Under the pieces are notes generated by a model. That model worked only from the letters and a program-made list of their open reading frames with translations. It was not told where the DNA came from and did no database searches. Shown one piece after another: positions 1 to 9,019 of a DNA stretch of 52,113 nucleotides. Source of the DNA: Candidatus Bathyarchaeota archaeon. Its GTDB lineage: Archaea; Thermoproteota; Bathyarchaeia; 40CM-2-53-6. The position numbers were made by a program, and so were the translations under genes. Where the stretch lies: the NCBI GenBank assembly GCA_005888635.1, contig VBAW01000020.1:1-52113 (forward strand), in the 5' to 3' direction. The stretch's first letter is position 1. Every line of letters starts with the position of its first letter.

Positions 1-22
1 AACTAGGACGCTGAACAAGATA

Positions 23-1198
23 GTGACAGAGAACGCTCCATTGCCTGCGTCGGCATTAGTCGAATCAGAGAGTCAAGCTCGCGCCGAGCCACGTAAGAAG
101 ATACGTCTCGCATCACCAATCATCGACGCTGAAATGAAGGCAGCGGCCCTTGCCGCCCTTGAGAACGAGATGATGGTCATGGGCGAGAGTGTCTTCAAAT
201 TTGAGGAAGAGTTCGCAAAGTACTGCGGCACGAAGTATGCCGTCTCTACTGCCTCCGGAACTGCAGCTCTCTCAATTACATTTCAAGCCATGAGTATCGG
301 GCATGGCAACGAAGTCATCACGACCCCATTCTCCTTCATCGCAACAGCAAACTCGATTGTTCACGCGGGAGCGGATCCCATTTTCGCTGACGTTGAAGAC
401 TCAGGAATGAACTTGAGCCCTCGCAAGACCCGAGTAAAGATCGGGTCCAAGACTCGTGCACTGATGCCGGTGCACCTGTACGGACACCCATCTCGAATTG
501 ATGAATTCCATGATCTTGCGGCTGAGTCAGGCCTAAGCCTGATTGAAGATGCTTGCCAGGCTCACGGTGCCGAATTCAGAGGACGAAAGGTTGGTTCTAT
601 CGGTGATGCCGGATGCTTCTCGTTCTATCCCGCGAAGAACATGACCGTAGGCGGTGACGGGGGCATCATAACAACGAATGATGAGGAACTGGCCGATGTG
701 GCACGGAGCATAAGAGACTGTGGCCGGGACAAGAATAGCAAATACTATCACGGTCGAATAGGCTTCACATCAAGGCTCAACACAGTCAACGCTGCCATCG
801 GAAGAATCCAGCTGAAGAGACTGGAGGCTTGGAACGAGGCAAGAAGACGCATATCCGAACAATACAGAAAGGAGCTCGAAAATGTGCGAGACATCATTCT
901 TCCACCTTTAGAGGCAAGTTTCGAAAAGGCCGTCTACCACTTGTTCGTCATCAGGACGAAATTCCGGGACCAAGTGAAAAAACGCCTTGCCGACAATGGA
1001 ATAGAGACCGGCATACACTATCCCAGACCGATCCACCTACAAGCACCCTACCGAGAGAAGTACGGGTATGCGGAAGGAGCTTTCCCGCTGAGCGAGTCGC
1101 TCTCAAACGAGGTCTTGAGCTTACCAATGTACCCGACCCTCGCCCAAGACGAAGTGGTCCGGGTGTGCGAGGCTCTGAAGAAATCCCTAGTCGCCTAG
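23..1198 (+). CDS. DegT/DnrJ/EryC1-family PLP aminotransferase
   Basis: This family moves an amino group onto nucleotide-bound or free keto-sugars, usually for surface polysaccharide or glycan synthesis, using PLP in the cytosol. The 391 residues match the usual family length. Family landmarks are visible: TASGTAAL near residue 77, TTPFSF near 100, an IEDACQAHG stretch near 175, and FSFYPAKN near 205, whose lysine should carry the PLP. The start is GTG, and about 25 residues precede the conserved core, so the true start could be slightly downstream. The gene lies at the left edge, so its sugar-pathway partners, if any, are outside the window. The substrate cannot be told from sequence. Confidence 0.9.
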   Translation: MTENAPLPASALVESESQARAEPRKKIRLASPIIDAEMKAAALAALENEMMVMGESVFKFEEEFAKYCGTKYAVSTASGTAALSITFQAMSIGHGNEVITTPFSFIATANSIVHAGADPIFADVEDSGMNLSPRKTRVKIGSKTRALMPVHLYGHPSRIDEFHDLAAESGLSLIEDACQAHGAEFRGRKVGSIGDAGCFSFYPAKNMTVGGDGGIITTNDEELADVARSIRDCGRDKNSKYYHGRIGFTSRLNTVNAAIGRIQLKRLEAWNEARRRISEQYRKELENVRDIILPPLEASFEKAVYHLFVIRTKFRDQVKKRLADNGIETGIHYPRPIHLQAPYREKYGYAEGAFPLSESLSNEVLSLPMYPTLAQDEVVRVCEALKKSLVA

Positions 1199-1252
1199 TC
1201 GCGCAGCCTATCCAAAACTCGTACTTTTTTCGAAATCTGAAGAGATCCTGAT

Positions 1253-2255
1253 CTACTTCTTCCTCAACAGAGGGGATGAGACTATTAGTGAGGGGAACAG
1301 GATTCCGGCACCGGCGAAGAAGATCCACTGTACGCCGAACTCCGATACAAAGCCGCCTAGAATATTGCCGATGGCCATCCCGATGCTCAGCACTACACTG
1401 TAGAGTCCATTTGCCGATCCCCTTCTCGCTTTGCCGGAAATATCACTGACGTAGCTGAGAATCGCGGGAGCGATTGCGGATGCCAAGAAGAATAGTGGTG
1501 CAAGGATTAAGGCGTATGTCAGAAAGTACGGGAAGGACCAGCCGAACAGGACTAGAAAGCCGAACTCTCCGATAGCGCCGAGCACCATTATCTTTGTCCG
1601 TCCGACCTTGTCGGATATGTGGCCAAAAACTATCGCGCCGAGGGCGAACAAGCCTCCGATCGCTCCGAGAAAGATCAACATCTGACCAGTGAGGGTAATA
1701 TTCGCATCCTTGAACGCCTTTGGCAAGAGAAAATACATTCCAAGAATAATCGTCTGACCAAGCCATACAGGCAAGACAGGTCGAATCTTTGATCCGAGCC
1801 AGAACAGACCCAACTCCGAAACCAAGCCCATATCCACCCAAGTTGGCCAAGTCGAAGCCTCCCATCTTCTTCCCCCGGTTGGTTTGTTTAGTCGCGTCAC
1901 CGAGTAGTGTGAGAGATGTTACTGCTGCCATTGCGGCGGAAACACCCATTAGAGCGTGGAGTACGGAGACGTTCAAGAGGTTCCTTGTGAAACCTATTGC
2001 TGCGGTCAGAATTGTGATGAGTGTCATACCCGTTAGGTGAAGCTTCTTCCTGCTCATTCGATCTGCTAGTCGACCAACAGGCATGGCAGAAACAGCCTCA
2101 GCGATAGGGTAGAGCGCCAAAATTAGACCAACCTGAAAAGCTCCAGCGGGCAAGTATAATGGAAATAGTATAGTCACCGAGCCGAATCCTATGCGAGTAA
2201 GGAACACTGCCAGGTAGAGGTATAGAATCATCCGCGCGCCGATCTTCTTAGCCAT
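1253..2255 (-). pseudogene. Broken MFS transporter (frame change plus loss of TM6)
   Basis: This is a major facilitator superfamily transporter split over two frames. The 5' part (from ATG at 2255) gives TM1-TM5, including the loop motif GRLADRMSRKK. The frame then fails near 1790-1810 and continues in another frame to a stop at 1253, with TM7 (LPVWLGQTIILGMYF) to TM12 and the second loop motif GHISDKVGR. The text passes almost directly from TM5 to TM7, so TM6 and the central loop (roughly 50-60 codons) are absent as well as the frame being changed. A single sequencing slip cannot explain this. It is either a decayed gene or a collapsed assembly. The transported substrate is unknown. Confidence 0.8.
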
Positions 2256-2376
2256 GGCAGCATCCGGGGGGACAACTTGGCATGGCGGTCCCTTCTTGTA
2301 ATAGGCTAGATGGTCCAGTGAGAGGTTTGGGAGGGGAACGGACTCCTTGGTCCATCTTCACCGGCCCTGGAAACAG

Positions 2377-2820
2377 CTAGAATTTGCGAGGTAGCTGGAG
2401 AAGGTTCAGCCCGACGTTCTTGTCCCTGTCTTTCAGAAGTCTCCCGGGTAGTCTGGTAACGTTGACTTCGACCATGTTTGCGAGGGAGTCTTCCTCCAGA
2501 TGTCCTCCGATAACCGAGAAGTCTCGGCGTCCAAGTGTGACGTGGGCATGAGGCAAGGCCTGACGGTTCATCGTTGAGACGTTTCCGGATAATGTAAGAA
2601 TCTCCAAGTCCTCATCGAACGTCTCATACTTGTAGGTCTTCGTGTCTTTGAAGTCGTAGTGGCCTAGCACTGCTTTGTACAGCGAGCCTATGCCTTCAAA
2701 GAAACTTGCGTGGAGTCTTTGCGCATTGGCGAATTCTCGCAGCGTCTTGAGTATGTCGTCGCCTTGTTCCAGGCGGAGTACAAAGCCCGAGCCGAGCTTC
2801 TTGTAAAGCGTGTTTCGCAC
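2377..2820 (-). CDS. PPC/DUF296-domain protein
   Basis: The 147 residues form a single PPC (DUF296) domain. In plants this domain is joined to AT-hooks; in prokaryotes it stands alone as a small trimer of unsettled function, often thought to be DNA-linked. Seen here are the family features HAHVTLG near residue 90, with its paired histidines, and GGHLEE near 105. No AT-hook or other DNA-binding segment is present. The gene ends just before the broken MFS gene and starts 49 bp downstream of the LarA-like gene on the same strand, so the latter two may be co-transcribed. The biological role remains unknown. Confidence 0.8.
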   Translation of the reverse strand: MRNTLYKKLGSGFVLRLEQGDDILKTLREFANAQRLHASFFEGIGSLYKAVLGHYDFKDTKTYKYETFDEDLEILTLSGNVSTMNRQALPHAHVTLGRRDFSVIGGHLEEDSLANMVEVNVTRLPGRLLKDRDKNVGLNLLQLPRKF

Positions 2821-2868
2821 CCGAGTATTGGACGGTTTAAGATATCTTTCCTGAAACTCTGTTGATGC

Positions 2869-4173
2869 TCAGGTGGCGACGGGAACTGTGGACGACCCGT
2901 ACGGGATCATGCCTACGTCTCGCTCGTACAACTTTGAGTCCATTGACCTCAATGCGTCATCGATCGTCCTGTAGAATTTTATCCGGGTCTTGCCGAGGAA
3001 TTCCTCAACTACGCTTGACGCTTTGGGAGAAACGACTGCAAAATCTGCTTTTGCATCGTCGAGCGCTAGCCGGTTCGGCTTTTGGGAGGCCTCCGTGACC
3101 TTGCCAGCCTTTGCCCTTCTCTTCAAATCCTCAACAACCTTGTCGGGTCCTATCTTACCGTAGGTCTCCATCTCGGTCTTGAACGCGTCACTTCCTATAC
3201 CGTTCTCCAGTGAAGCTAGGAGGACGACGACCGGCTTAGGCGATTGACCTGACGGCACGAGCCCGGCCGCGAAGGTGGCTGCTTTCAATGCCTGGTAGAG
3301 GTTCTGTCCCGTTGGCCCGTCAGCCCTCGTCAGTACCAAGGGTACCGGACGTGATTGGACAGAGTGGGCTCGCCTCGAAAAGTTCTCCGCTAGCTGTTGA
3401 TGAGCCAGATTCGGATCGCCGTAGGCCGCTTTGACAAGGCTGCCGTCCTGGTTGAGTACGAAGTCTAGAATTCGATGCTCGATCTTCATGAATTCCTTGA
3501 GAATGTTGGGAACCTCGTTCATGTCTTCGCGCATCGGGTTGCCTTTGACCACAAGCTCGTGGCAGCTCGGATTTCCGATAACATAGCCGTGGTTCGTTGT
3601 GATCGTCTTGAGACCAGAACATCCAGGGAGGAGAGCCTTGGCTCCTCCTTCGTAGCCTGCGAAGTAGTGGGGCTGAACGTTCAGCGTTGAGACTAGTAGG
3701 TCTCGGTCGAACAGTTCCTTGTTCAACTCGATGGGTGTTCCTCGACCGGTGAGGCCTATCCACTCGTATTTGCTTCCCGGGTTCTGGGTTGAGCTTACCT
3801 TGATACTTTTCTCGTAGCGCTTGTAGATGTCGTCCCCGAGGACTTTCCGGATAAATGACTGATCTGCGGGTACGTGTGTTCCGCATGCGAAAATGAACTT
3901 GATGTCATCAGTCTTAGGCTCTATCAGACTGATCAGTTGCTTGATGAAGGGCGATTGTTTGCGAGTGGAGTCCGTGAGGATTATTGCGGGACTCCAGCCC
4001 TTCTCTATCTCGAAAGGCCGAGCTCCGATAGGAGATGCGAGGGCCTCTCTAAACGCCAAATCGACGGGCTTGCTCGGAAGTGGATTCGCTTGGACGTATC
4101 GTATCTTGTCTGGGGTGAGAAGCTTGCTGCCTCCGAATTCATCCAAGACTGAGAGGCTAATCGTGGTAGTCAA
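2869..4173 (-). CDS. LarA-like (DUF2088) nickel-pincer-type racemase homologue
   Basis: LarA proteins racemise or epimerise 2-hydroxy acids using a nickel-pincer nucleotide attached to a lysine. The 434 residues match the family length. Visible family sites are TDSTRK near residue 68, GTHVP near 98 (the LarA His108 region), QPHYFAGYEGGAKALLPG near 167 (the His174 and Lys184 regions) and NHGYVIGNP near 193 (the His200 region). The cofactor-making genes larB, larC and larE are not in the window. The substrate may not be lactate, since many archaeal DUF2088 proteins belong to other subgroups. The family call is firm; the reaction is inferred. Confidence 0.8.
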   Translation of the reverse strand: MTTTISLSVLDEFGGSKLLTPDKIRYVQANPLPSKPVDLAFREALASPIGARPFEIEKGWSPAIILTDSTRKQSPFIKQLISLIEPKTDDIKFIFACGTHVPADQSFIRKVLGDDIYKRYEKSIKVSSTQNPGSKYEWIGLTGRGTPIELNKELFDRDLLVSTLNVQPHYFAGYEGGAKALLPGCSGLKTITTNHGYVIGNPSCHELVVKGNPMREDMNEVPNILKEFMKIEHRILDFVLNQDGSLVKAAYGDPNLAHQQLAENFSRRAHSVQSRPVPLVLTRADGPTGQNLYQALKAATFAAGLVPSGQSPKPVVVLLASLENGIGSDAFKTEMETYGKIGPDKVVEDLKRRAKAGKVTEASQKPNRLALDDAKADFAVVSPKASSVVEEFLGKTRIKFYRTIDDALRSMDSKLYERDVGMIPYGSSTVPVAT

Positions 4174-4249
4174 GGAAGGATTGAGATGGGATGGTGAAAT
4201 GGCGATTTAAGCGTTAACTGGTTCAATGAACCGCTTTGAGAACGATTCT

Positions 4250-4284
4250 GAAAGAAAGGGGGTCCGCCCTGGTTATCAGGGCGG
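4250..4284 (-). terminator. Hairpin plus T-rich tract after the 4276-4644 gene
   Basis: On the minus strand an 8-bp perfect stem (CCGCCCTG / CAGGGCGG, arms 4277-4284 and 4264-4271) with a 5-nt loop is followed by a C/T-rich run (4250-4262). The first arm overlaps the last codons and stop of the membrane-protein gene. This looks like an intrinsic terminator; the function is inferred from shape and position. Confidence 0.55.
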
Positions 4285-4644
4285 GGTATACCCGCGGCTA
4301 GAGCTGGAAGTGGTGGTGGTTGCGCCTGTCTTGTAGGTGTATCCTAGGAATCCTCCTATGAGGCCTAGGATGAGGCCGATGAAGTTCATGGATAGTATTG
4401 AGAAGACAAGCACTAAAGTGCTGCCTAGTTTTCTCTGGGCCGCGTTGTTGTACAGCAGCCAGCCTCCGACGAGGGTGAGTATGCCTGCGATACTTCCCCA
4501 GATCAGGAGCATACTGCTGGGAAAGCCTGGGACGAGTAGCGATGTGATGGCGCTAGCTAGAAAAGCGCCGACGAGGGTGAATATCCCTGCGAGTATTGAT
4601 AGCGCGAAGGCTGCTGTTGGCTTTTTCTCAACGTTTACTGCCAA
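4276..4644 (-). CDS. Small four-helix membrane protein, unknown function
   Basis: The 122-residue protein has four predicted membrane segments (about residues 10-35, 45-65, 72-90 and 92-108) rich in Gly, Leu and Ile. A Ser/Thr-rich tail (TTTTSSSS) near the C-terminus is probably exposed and flexible. The pattern resembles small DUF4064-like membrane proteins, but no signature residue makes that firm. The gene stands alone, is followed by a terminator-like hairpin that begins within its stop region, and has a 530-bp gene-poor stretch upstream. No function is proposed. Confidence 0.65.
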   Translation of the reverse strand: MAVNVEKKPTAAFALSILAGIFTLVGAFLASAITSLLVPGFPSSMLLIWGSIAGILTLVGGWLLYNNAAQRKLGSTLVLVFSILSMNFIGLILGLIGGFLGYTYKTGATTTTSSSSRGYTPP

Positions 4645-5176
4645 CGTTTATCCTTAGAACTACGCCCTTGTCGGAACTATCAATCCGCTGTAACCTGACA
4701 GGTGAAGAGCATGAACCATCGATACTGTGCCCAAACATAGGGCAGGCATAACATCCCGTGGATACCGTGGGCATTCCAGCACTCTCCCCTTTTCCCCTTT
4801 GTCTTTCGGGAGATTTTGGCAAACTCCCGAGGGGCTAGATAAGAATGCTTTTTCTGTTTCAGGAAACGTATTTTTTCGCCTTTCCTGGACGTCAGAATAC
4901 GCTATGCAGCATGTCGCGTGGAAGAGCCCGGCTTCGGGTGGGATCGGGAGTATCCTTTTCGCATCGCCCTTGATATCGTCCGGAGGCAATTTAGGACTGT
5001 GCGACTTAGCCTCGGGGGATAGAGCTCATCACCGATCGGTACGGCGGGAGACTGTCCCGGTCTTCTTTTTCTCCAATTAGACAACTCCAGACTCTCCACG
5101 CGAGTTTCAGCATGGCTATACGGGCTGGACCCTTCAGAATCGTGGACCTTAACGTTCCAAGAGACGGATTTCATCG
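4645..5176. other. Gene-poor stretch, no feature supported
   Basis: About 530 bp between two divergently transcribed genes. Open frames on both strands here have no family features and are rich in Ser, Arg and Pro, as expected of chance frames. A short inverted repeat, CGGGAG...CTCCCG near 4808-4832, could form a hairpin but is not next to a gene end. Promoters for both flanking genes should lie here, but I could not pick convincing boxes. Confidence 0.4.
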
Positions 5177-6040
5177 ATGTTGGACAAGTCTGACGAGAGT
5201 CTCACGAGAGTCTACAATGCTCTCGCCAATCCGACTAGGCGTCAGATTGTCCACATTCTGAAGGAGAGAGGCAAAGCCGGTTTCAAAGAGCTCCACGACA
5301 CTCTCAGAATAAGCGTAGGCGCTCTCTACCATCATCTAGATAGTTTGGAGGGATTCGTCGCTCAGGGAGCCGACAGGAAATACGTACTGACTGATGATGG
5401 CAGAGCTGCCATCAACGCATTCAGCAGTGGCGAGGAGAGAATTATCGCGAACGCTGCCCAGGCTCCTCCTGGGGAATCGCGCATCGGCTTCTTTTCGAGA
5501 GAGCTTCTGTTTGGCAGAACTGTATTCAATTATCTTAGTCAAGAGCCGTTGAGGAGCCTCCCAATCGCGGCCATGATCCTAGCTCTCGGGGGAGCGATAT
5601 CTTTCATGACAAACCTCGAGCCGATTCTTCTCTTCTATCTCAATCCGACTCAAGGAATCACTAAGACCTGGTTCCTGCTATTGTTCCCCTTGGGATGGTT
5701 CATCACGTTCGCGGTCGCGGATGTCATGTGCAACTTGTTCTATCATAGAAGTGGAGGGGAACTTAGCCTAATCAATGGAACCGCCTTCGCAATGGTGCCA
5801 CTTCTCCTAGTCCCAGGCCTGATTCTGCTGGTCCAACCTTTTTCGGCAGTGATACAATCCGCGACAGCATTCACGATTCTATTGCAGGTCGGGGTTCAAG
5901 TCTGGGTTGTCTGCCTGCTCTCAAGCGCCATCTCAATCTCAAAGGGTCTTAAGATGGAGCGGACGGCTCTGATCAGCCTCGCCGTGATGTACCTGAACAT
6001 CACCGCGGTCATCTTCGCACTATCGCTCGGACTGTTCTAG
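5177..6040 (+). CDS. Winged-helix regulator fused to a membrane domain
   Basis: Residues 1-80 are an ArsR-like winged helix: ALANPTRRQIVHILKERG, then a recognition-helix region SVGALYHHLDSLEGF and a wing ending KYVLTDDGRA. Residues about 120-287 hold five hydrophobic segments typical of Yip1-like membrane domains. The protein is therefore probably a DNA-binding regulator held at the membrane, a layout seen in several archaeal lineages. The ATG at 5177 opens directly into the DNA-binding domain. The next gene downstream, 140 bp away on the same strand, encodes a secreted anchored protein, which could be a target or partner. The signal sensed is unknown. Confidence 0.8.
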   Translation: MLDKSDESLTRVYNALANPTRRQIVHILKERGKAGFKELHDTLRISVGALYHHLDSLEGFVAQGADRKYVLTDDGRAAINAFSSGEERIIANAAQAPPGESRIGFFSRELLFGRTVFNYLSQEPLRSLPIAAMILALGGAISFMTNLEPILLFYLNPTQGITKTWFLLLFPLGWFITFAVADVMCNLFYHRSGGELSLINGTAFAMVPLLLVPGLILLVQPFSAVIQSATAFTILLQVGVQVWVVCLLSSAISISKGLKMERTALISLAVMYLNITAVIFALSLGLF

Positions 6041-6183
6041 GACCTCAGAACATTCCAGTTTGGACCCGTGGAACAGGTTCTACTAGTATAGAAACTATAA
6101 TTTCGCCTCATTTAGAAGAAAAACGCCTAAATCGCATCTAAAACATATGTCTAGCTTGAAGAAACGGAGATGATTAGAGAACA

Positions 6184-7260
6184 ATGACAAGAACCATGAC
6201 GATGCTGCTCGGAATCTTTGCACTCGCAATCTCAGTACTCGCGGTTCCCGCCGTAGCGGGAGCCGCCCCCACAGGATCGGTCGACTCGGCAAACAGGGTC
6301 ATCTTCAACAGCGGATCTTTGACGGGAGTTTTCGAGGAAAACGTCCCACACATTACTTTCTATGCGACAAACGAGCTTGGACGAACAACCTACCAGCTCA
6401 ACTTCAGGTCTCTCATAGAATTCAGCACTAGCTCTGGGGTGAGCACCTACGAGAGCCCTAGGTTGGTTGCAGTGGCCGACTTCGACTCGGCCTCCTGGAC
6501 CGCCAGCAACTTCTACCCAGTCAAGGACAAAACCACCGGCACAACGATTGGAATGGGTTTCAACTTCACCCTCAACAACCAGATGACCATTGTTGAAAAG
6601 ACCCCACCGCCTCAATCCCTCAAATCAGGCGACGTAGTGCTCGTTGTGAAGGCCTACAACAACACTAGGACCATAACCGTAAACGGACAATCAGTAACAA
6701 TCAACACCGCAGAAATCAAGATCGACTTCGTGCTGAAAAACTGGCCCTTCGCATCAACCAGTGACAAACTCGCTTTGCAAGTGAACATGCACAGCAACTA
6801 CAACCACTTCGATCTCGACCAGTCTACCGGTACGACAACTGTCGACGCAACCAATGACGAGGGCGCTGCAGTGATGGAGCATCCCTACACTGAGACTTCC
6901 AACACAGAACAAAAGGTCCGATACGCTTCTGGACCGGTCACGTCAAGCATGAACGTTGGGTTCTTCCACTTCGTCAACACAGCTACGGTAACCCCTGCTA
7001 GCGGAATTCCCCAATCGGTACAAGTAGTCGCCGCGTACAAGGCAGAAAAGGACGGACCTGAAACGTTCCTGAAACTATACCTAGTCTATCCCTATTTCCC
7101 AAGCGGATCAACCCTAGTTCATGACCCTAGCTTCGGCCTTCAAGGCGGACTGCCAACCCTCTACATCATCGCCGGAGGCGCGGGAGTCGCAGGACTCGCC
7201 GCGGTCCTCGTGATTAGACACCGCCACCTTCAAGTCCAAAGGTTTCCGAAGAGCAAATAG
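6184..7260 (+). CDS. Secreted, C-terminally membrane-anchored protein, unknown
   Basis: Residues 1-28 form a clear signal peptide ending in alanines (VAGAAPTG). About 290 residues of Thr/Asn/Ser-rich, beta-prone sequence with several N-x-S/T sites follow, then a single membrane helix (about 325-347, LYIIAGGAGVAGLAAVLVI) and a basic tail. This suggests a glycosylated surface protein tethered by its C-terminus. I recognise no enzyme motif. A purine-rich GGAGATGA lies 12 nt before the ATG and a clear hairpin terminator follows the stop, so it is probably a monocistronic unit. The neighbouring membrane-tethered regulator is the only contextual hint. Confidence 0.7.
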   Translation: MTRTMTMLLGIFALAISVLAVPAVAGAAPTGSVDSANRVIFNSGSLTGVFEENVPHITFYATNELGRTTYQLNFRSLIEFSTSSGVSTYESPRLVAVADFDSASWTASNFYPVKDKTTGTTIGMGFNFTLNNQMTIVEKTPPPQSLKSGDVVLVVKAYNNTRTITVNGQSVTINTAEIKIDFVLKNWPFASTSDKLALQVNMHSNYNHFDLDQSTGTTTVDATNDEGAAVMEHPYTETSNTEQKVRYASGPVTSSMNVGFFHFVNTATVTPASGIPQSVQVVAAYKAEKDGPETFLKLYLVYPYFPSGSTLVHDPSFGLQGGLPTLYIIAGGAGVAGLAAVLVIRHRHLQVQRFPKSK

Positions 7261-7269
7261 AAAATCTGA

Positions 7270-7307
7270 AGCGGAGCATTTCTCCGCTCCCCCCTCTTTC
7301 TTTTTGT
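7270..7307 (+). terminator. Hairpin and T-rich tract after the secreted-protein gene
   Basis: A 7-bp perfect stem, AGCGGAG / CTCCGCT (7270-7276 and 7282-7288), with a 5-nt loop is followed by a pyrimidine run with a T5 tract (7289-7307). It starts 10 bp after the stop codon at 7260. Shape and position fit an intrinsic terminator. Confidence 0.65.
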
Positions 7308-7387
7308 CACGTTAAGTTTAATCAGGCGAGACTAAGATTCTGCAAGTTCATCATTTGAAACGGATATTGTTTGGATAGAGTCCCACT

Positions 7388-8332
7388 ATGAAATACCGGA
7401 CCCTTGGAAAGACAGGTCTCAAAGTCAGTGAGGTGGGATTTGGGGCGTGGGCTATAGGAGGAAACAATTACGGGAACAGCTACGGACCCACAGACGACAA
7501 AGTCTCGCTCGCTGCGGTTGAACGAGCCTTTGAGCTTGGATGCAACTTCTTCGATACGGCTGACGTCTATGGACACGGACACAGCGAAGAGATCCTGGGT
7601 CACGCTCTGAAAGAGCACCGGAAAGATGTTGTCCTCGCCACAAAAGCAGGAGGGGACTTCTACCATGATCCTCCACGCATGAACTTCAACCCGGACTATC
7701 TAGAATTCGCGTCAGCGAAGAGTTGTGAACGACTGCAGACAGACTACATCGACCTCTACCAACTTCACAATCCTCCCATCCAATTGCTCAAGAATGGGAA
7801 GATCTTCGATGGTCTAGAGAAACTGAAGGATTCTGGAAGAATCCGACACTACGGGATCTCGATACACGACCCGCAAGAGGGACTAGTATCAATGAAGTAT
7901 GGAGAGCCAGCAGCCATCCAAGTCGTATTCAACTTATTGCGCCAGGAGGCTAAGAACCAGCTTTTCCAGGCAGCCCGAGAACGAAATGTTGGGATCATCG
8001 CGCGAGAACCACTCTCGAACGGATTCCTCAGTGGGAAGTTCACCATCGACTCGACTTTCCCATCAGGTGACATTCGAAGCAATTTTCCCCGTAACTATCT
8101 CTCGGGCTTGATAGGAGCAGCCCAACAGCTCAGACTTCTCGAATCGAAGACGAGGACTCTCGCCCAAGCCTCTCTTAGATTCGCGCTTGATCATAAGGAC
8201 GTGTCAACCGTGATACCTGGAGCGAAGACCCCACAACAGACAGAAGAGAACATCAGAGCATCGGACCTACCTCCCCTGACGGGAGAAGAGCTACTGAGAA
8301 TCAGAATTCTGAGAGAGCAAGGATTCGCATAG
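7388..8332 (+). CDS. Aldo/keto reductase
   Basis: A 314-residue NAD(P)H-dependent oxidoreductase of the aldo/keto reductase superfamily, acting on carbonyl compounds in the cytosol. The catalytic tetrad is in place: Asp in FFDTADVYG, Tyr four residues later, Lys in ATKAGG near residue 86, and His in YQLHNP near residue 120. The N-terminus MKYRTLGKTGLKVSEVGFG is typical for AKR5/AKR11-like bacterial-type members. It is followed closely by the DUF309 gene on the same strand, probably in one transcript. The substrate is not deducible. Confidence 0.9.
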   Translation: MKYRTLGKTGLKVSEVGFGAWAIGGNNYGNSYGPTDDKVSLAAVERAFELGCNFFDTADVYGHGHSEEILGHALKEHRKDVVLATKAGGDFYHDPPRMNFNPDYLEFASAKSCERLQTDYIDLYQLHNPPIQLLKNGKIFDGLEKLKDSGRIRHYGISIHDPQEGLVSMKYGEPAAIQVVFNLLRQEAKNQLFQAARERNVGIIAREPLSNGFLSGKFTIDSTFPSGDIRSNFPRNYLSGLIGAAQQLRLLESKTRTLAQASLRFALDHKDVSTVIPGAKTPQQTEENIRASDLPPLTGEELLRIRILREQGFA

Positions 8333-8496
8333 ACTGAGGTCGAACAGCATCGGCTAGGTACCTTCTCAGAATAGCCAACAAGGAGGGATACACTCCGAGA
8401 GAGGTTGAACAGGTCTCAGCTAGCATCCGGAAGATTCTCGGCTCCCGGGAGAGCGCTAGCCACTTCCGGGTAGGGACTGACGCAGTTGAATTCAAC

Positions 8497-8934
8497 ATGT
8501 TCGCGGATAACGAGAAGGAGCTGGCGGAGCGGAAGAGGCTCCTCACTGAGAGTTCGTTCAGGATAGTTAGCGTAAGGCTCCTGGATACGCCTCCGAAGGC
8601 CGTTGACAAGGCGGAGGCGTTGGAAGAAGGGATTCAACTCTTCAACGAGGAAAGGTTCTGGGAATCCCACGAAGCCCTCGAGCAAGCGTGGCACATAGCG
8701 AAAGGCGTTGAACGAGACGCGATCCAGAGCATAATCCTCACGGCAGCCGCATTCGTCCATTATCAGAAGGGTGAAGAGGAAATCTGCTTATCCATCATGA
8801 AACGGGCACGAGCAAAAATGTCCTTGGTCAAGGCTTGCGAATTGATAGACTTTGACAGTCTTGAGAGGAATATCAATGGCATCTTAGACTCTGAAAAGGT
8901 TCAGCTTTTCAAGCTGCGAATCAGTCGCGTTTGA
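8497..8934 (+). CDS. DUF309-domain protein (frame extends upstream without a start)
   Basis: The DUF309 core is clear: GIQLFNEERFWESHEALEQ near residue 42, with the conserved FNxxxFWExHExLE pattern, then an Ile/Ala-rich helix and HYQKGE. The family is small, helical and of unknown function. The ATG at 8497 is the first usable start, but the same frame stays open back to 8338 and reads RYLLRIANKEGYTPREVEQ and RVGTDAVEF, which look like the N-terminal part of archaeal DUF309 proteins. No ATG, GTG or TTG occurs in those 53 codons. The true start is therefore unresolved: a rare start, a lost start or a sequence error. Confidence 0.75.
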   Translation: MFADNEKELAERKRLLTESSFRIVSVRLLDTPPKAVDKAEALEEGIQLFNEERFWESHEALEQAWHIAKGVERDAIQSIILTAAAFVHYQKGEEEICLSIMKRARAKMSLVKACELIDFDSLERNINGILDSEKVQLFKLRISRV

Positions 8935-9019
8935 TAGTACGATTTTTCTATCAGCCGTCGACTCTGGTATCCCTATCCTTTTAGCTGGAATCCCGAAAAA
9001 TTCGGAGGGACCCTAAGGC

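Noticed and set aside
1443-1790. MFS gene as a candidate for a spliced mRNA
   Set aside because: Coding material (TM6) is missing rather than inserted, so removing an intron could not restore the protein.
4660-5080. Open frames of about 110 codons on both strands in the 4.6-5.2 kb gap
   Set aside because: Composition is like random translation, no motif is seen, and the two strands' frames overlap each other.
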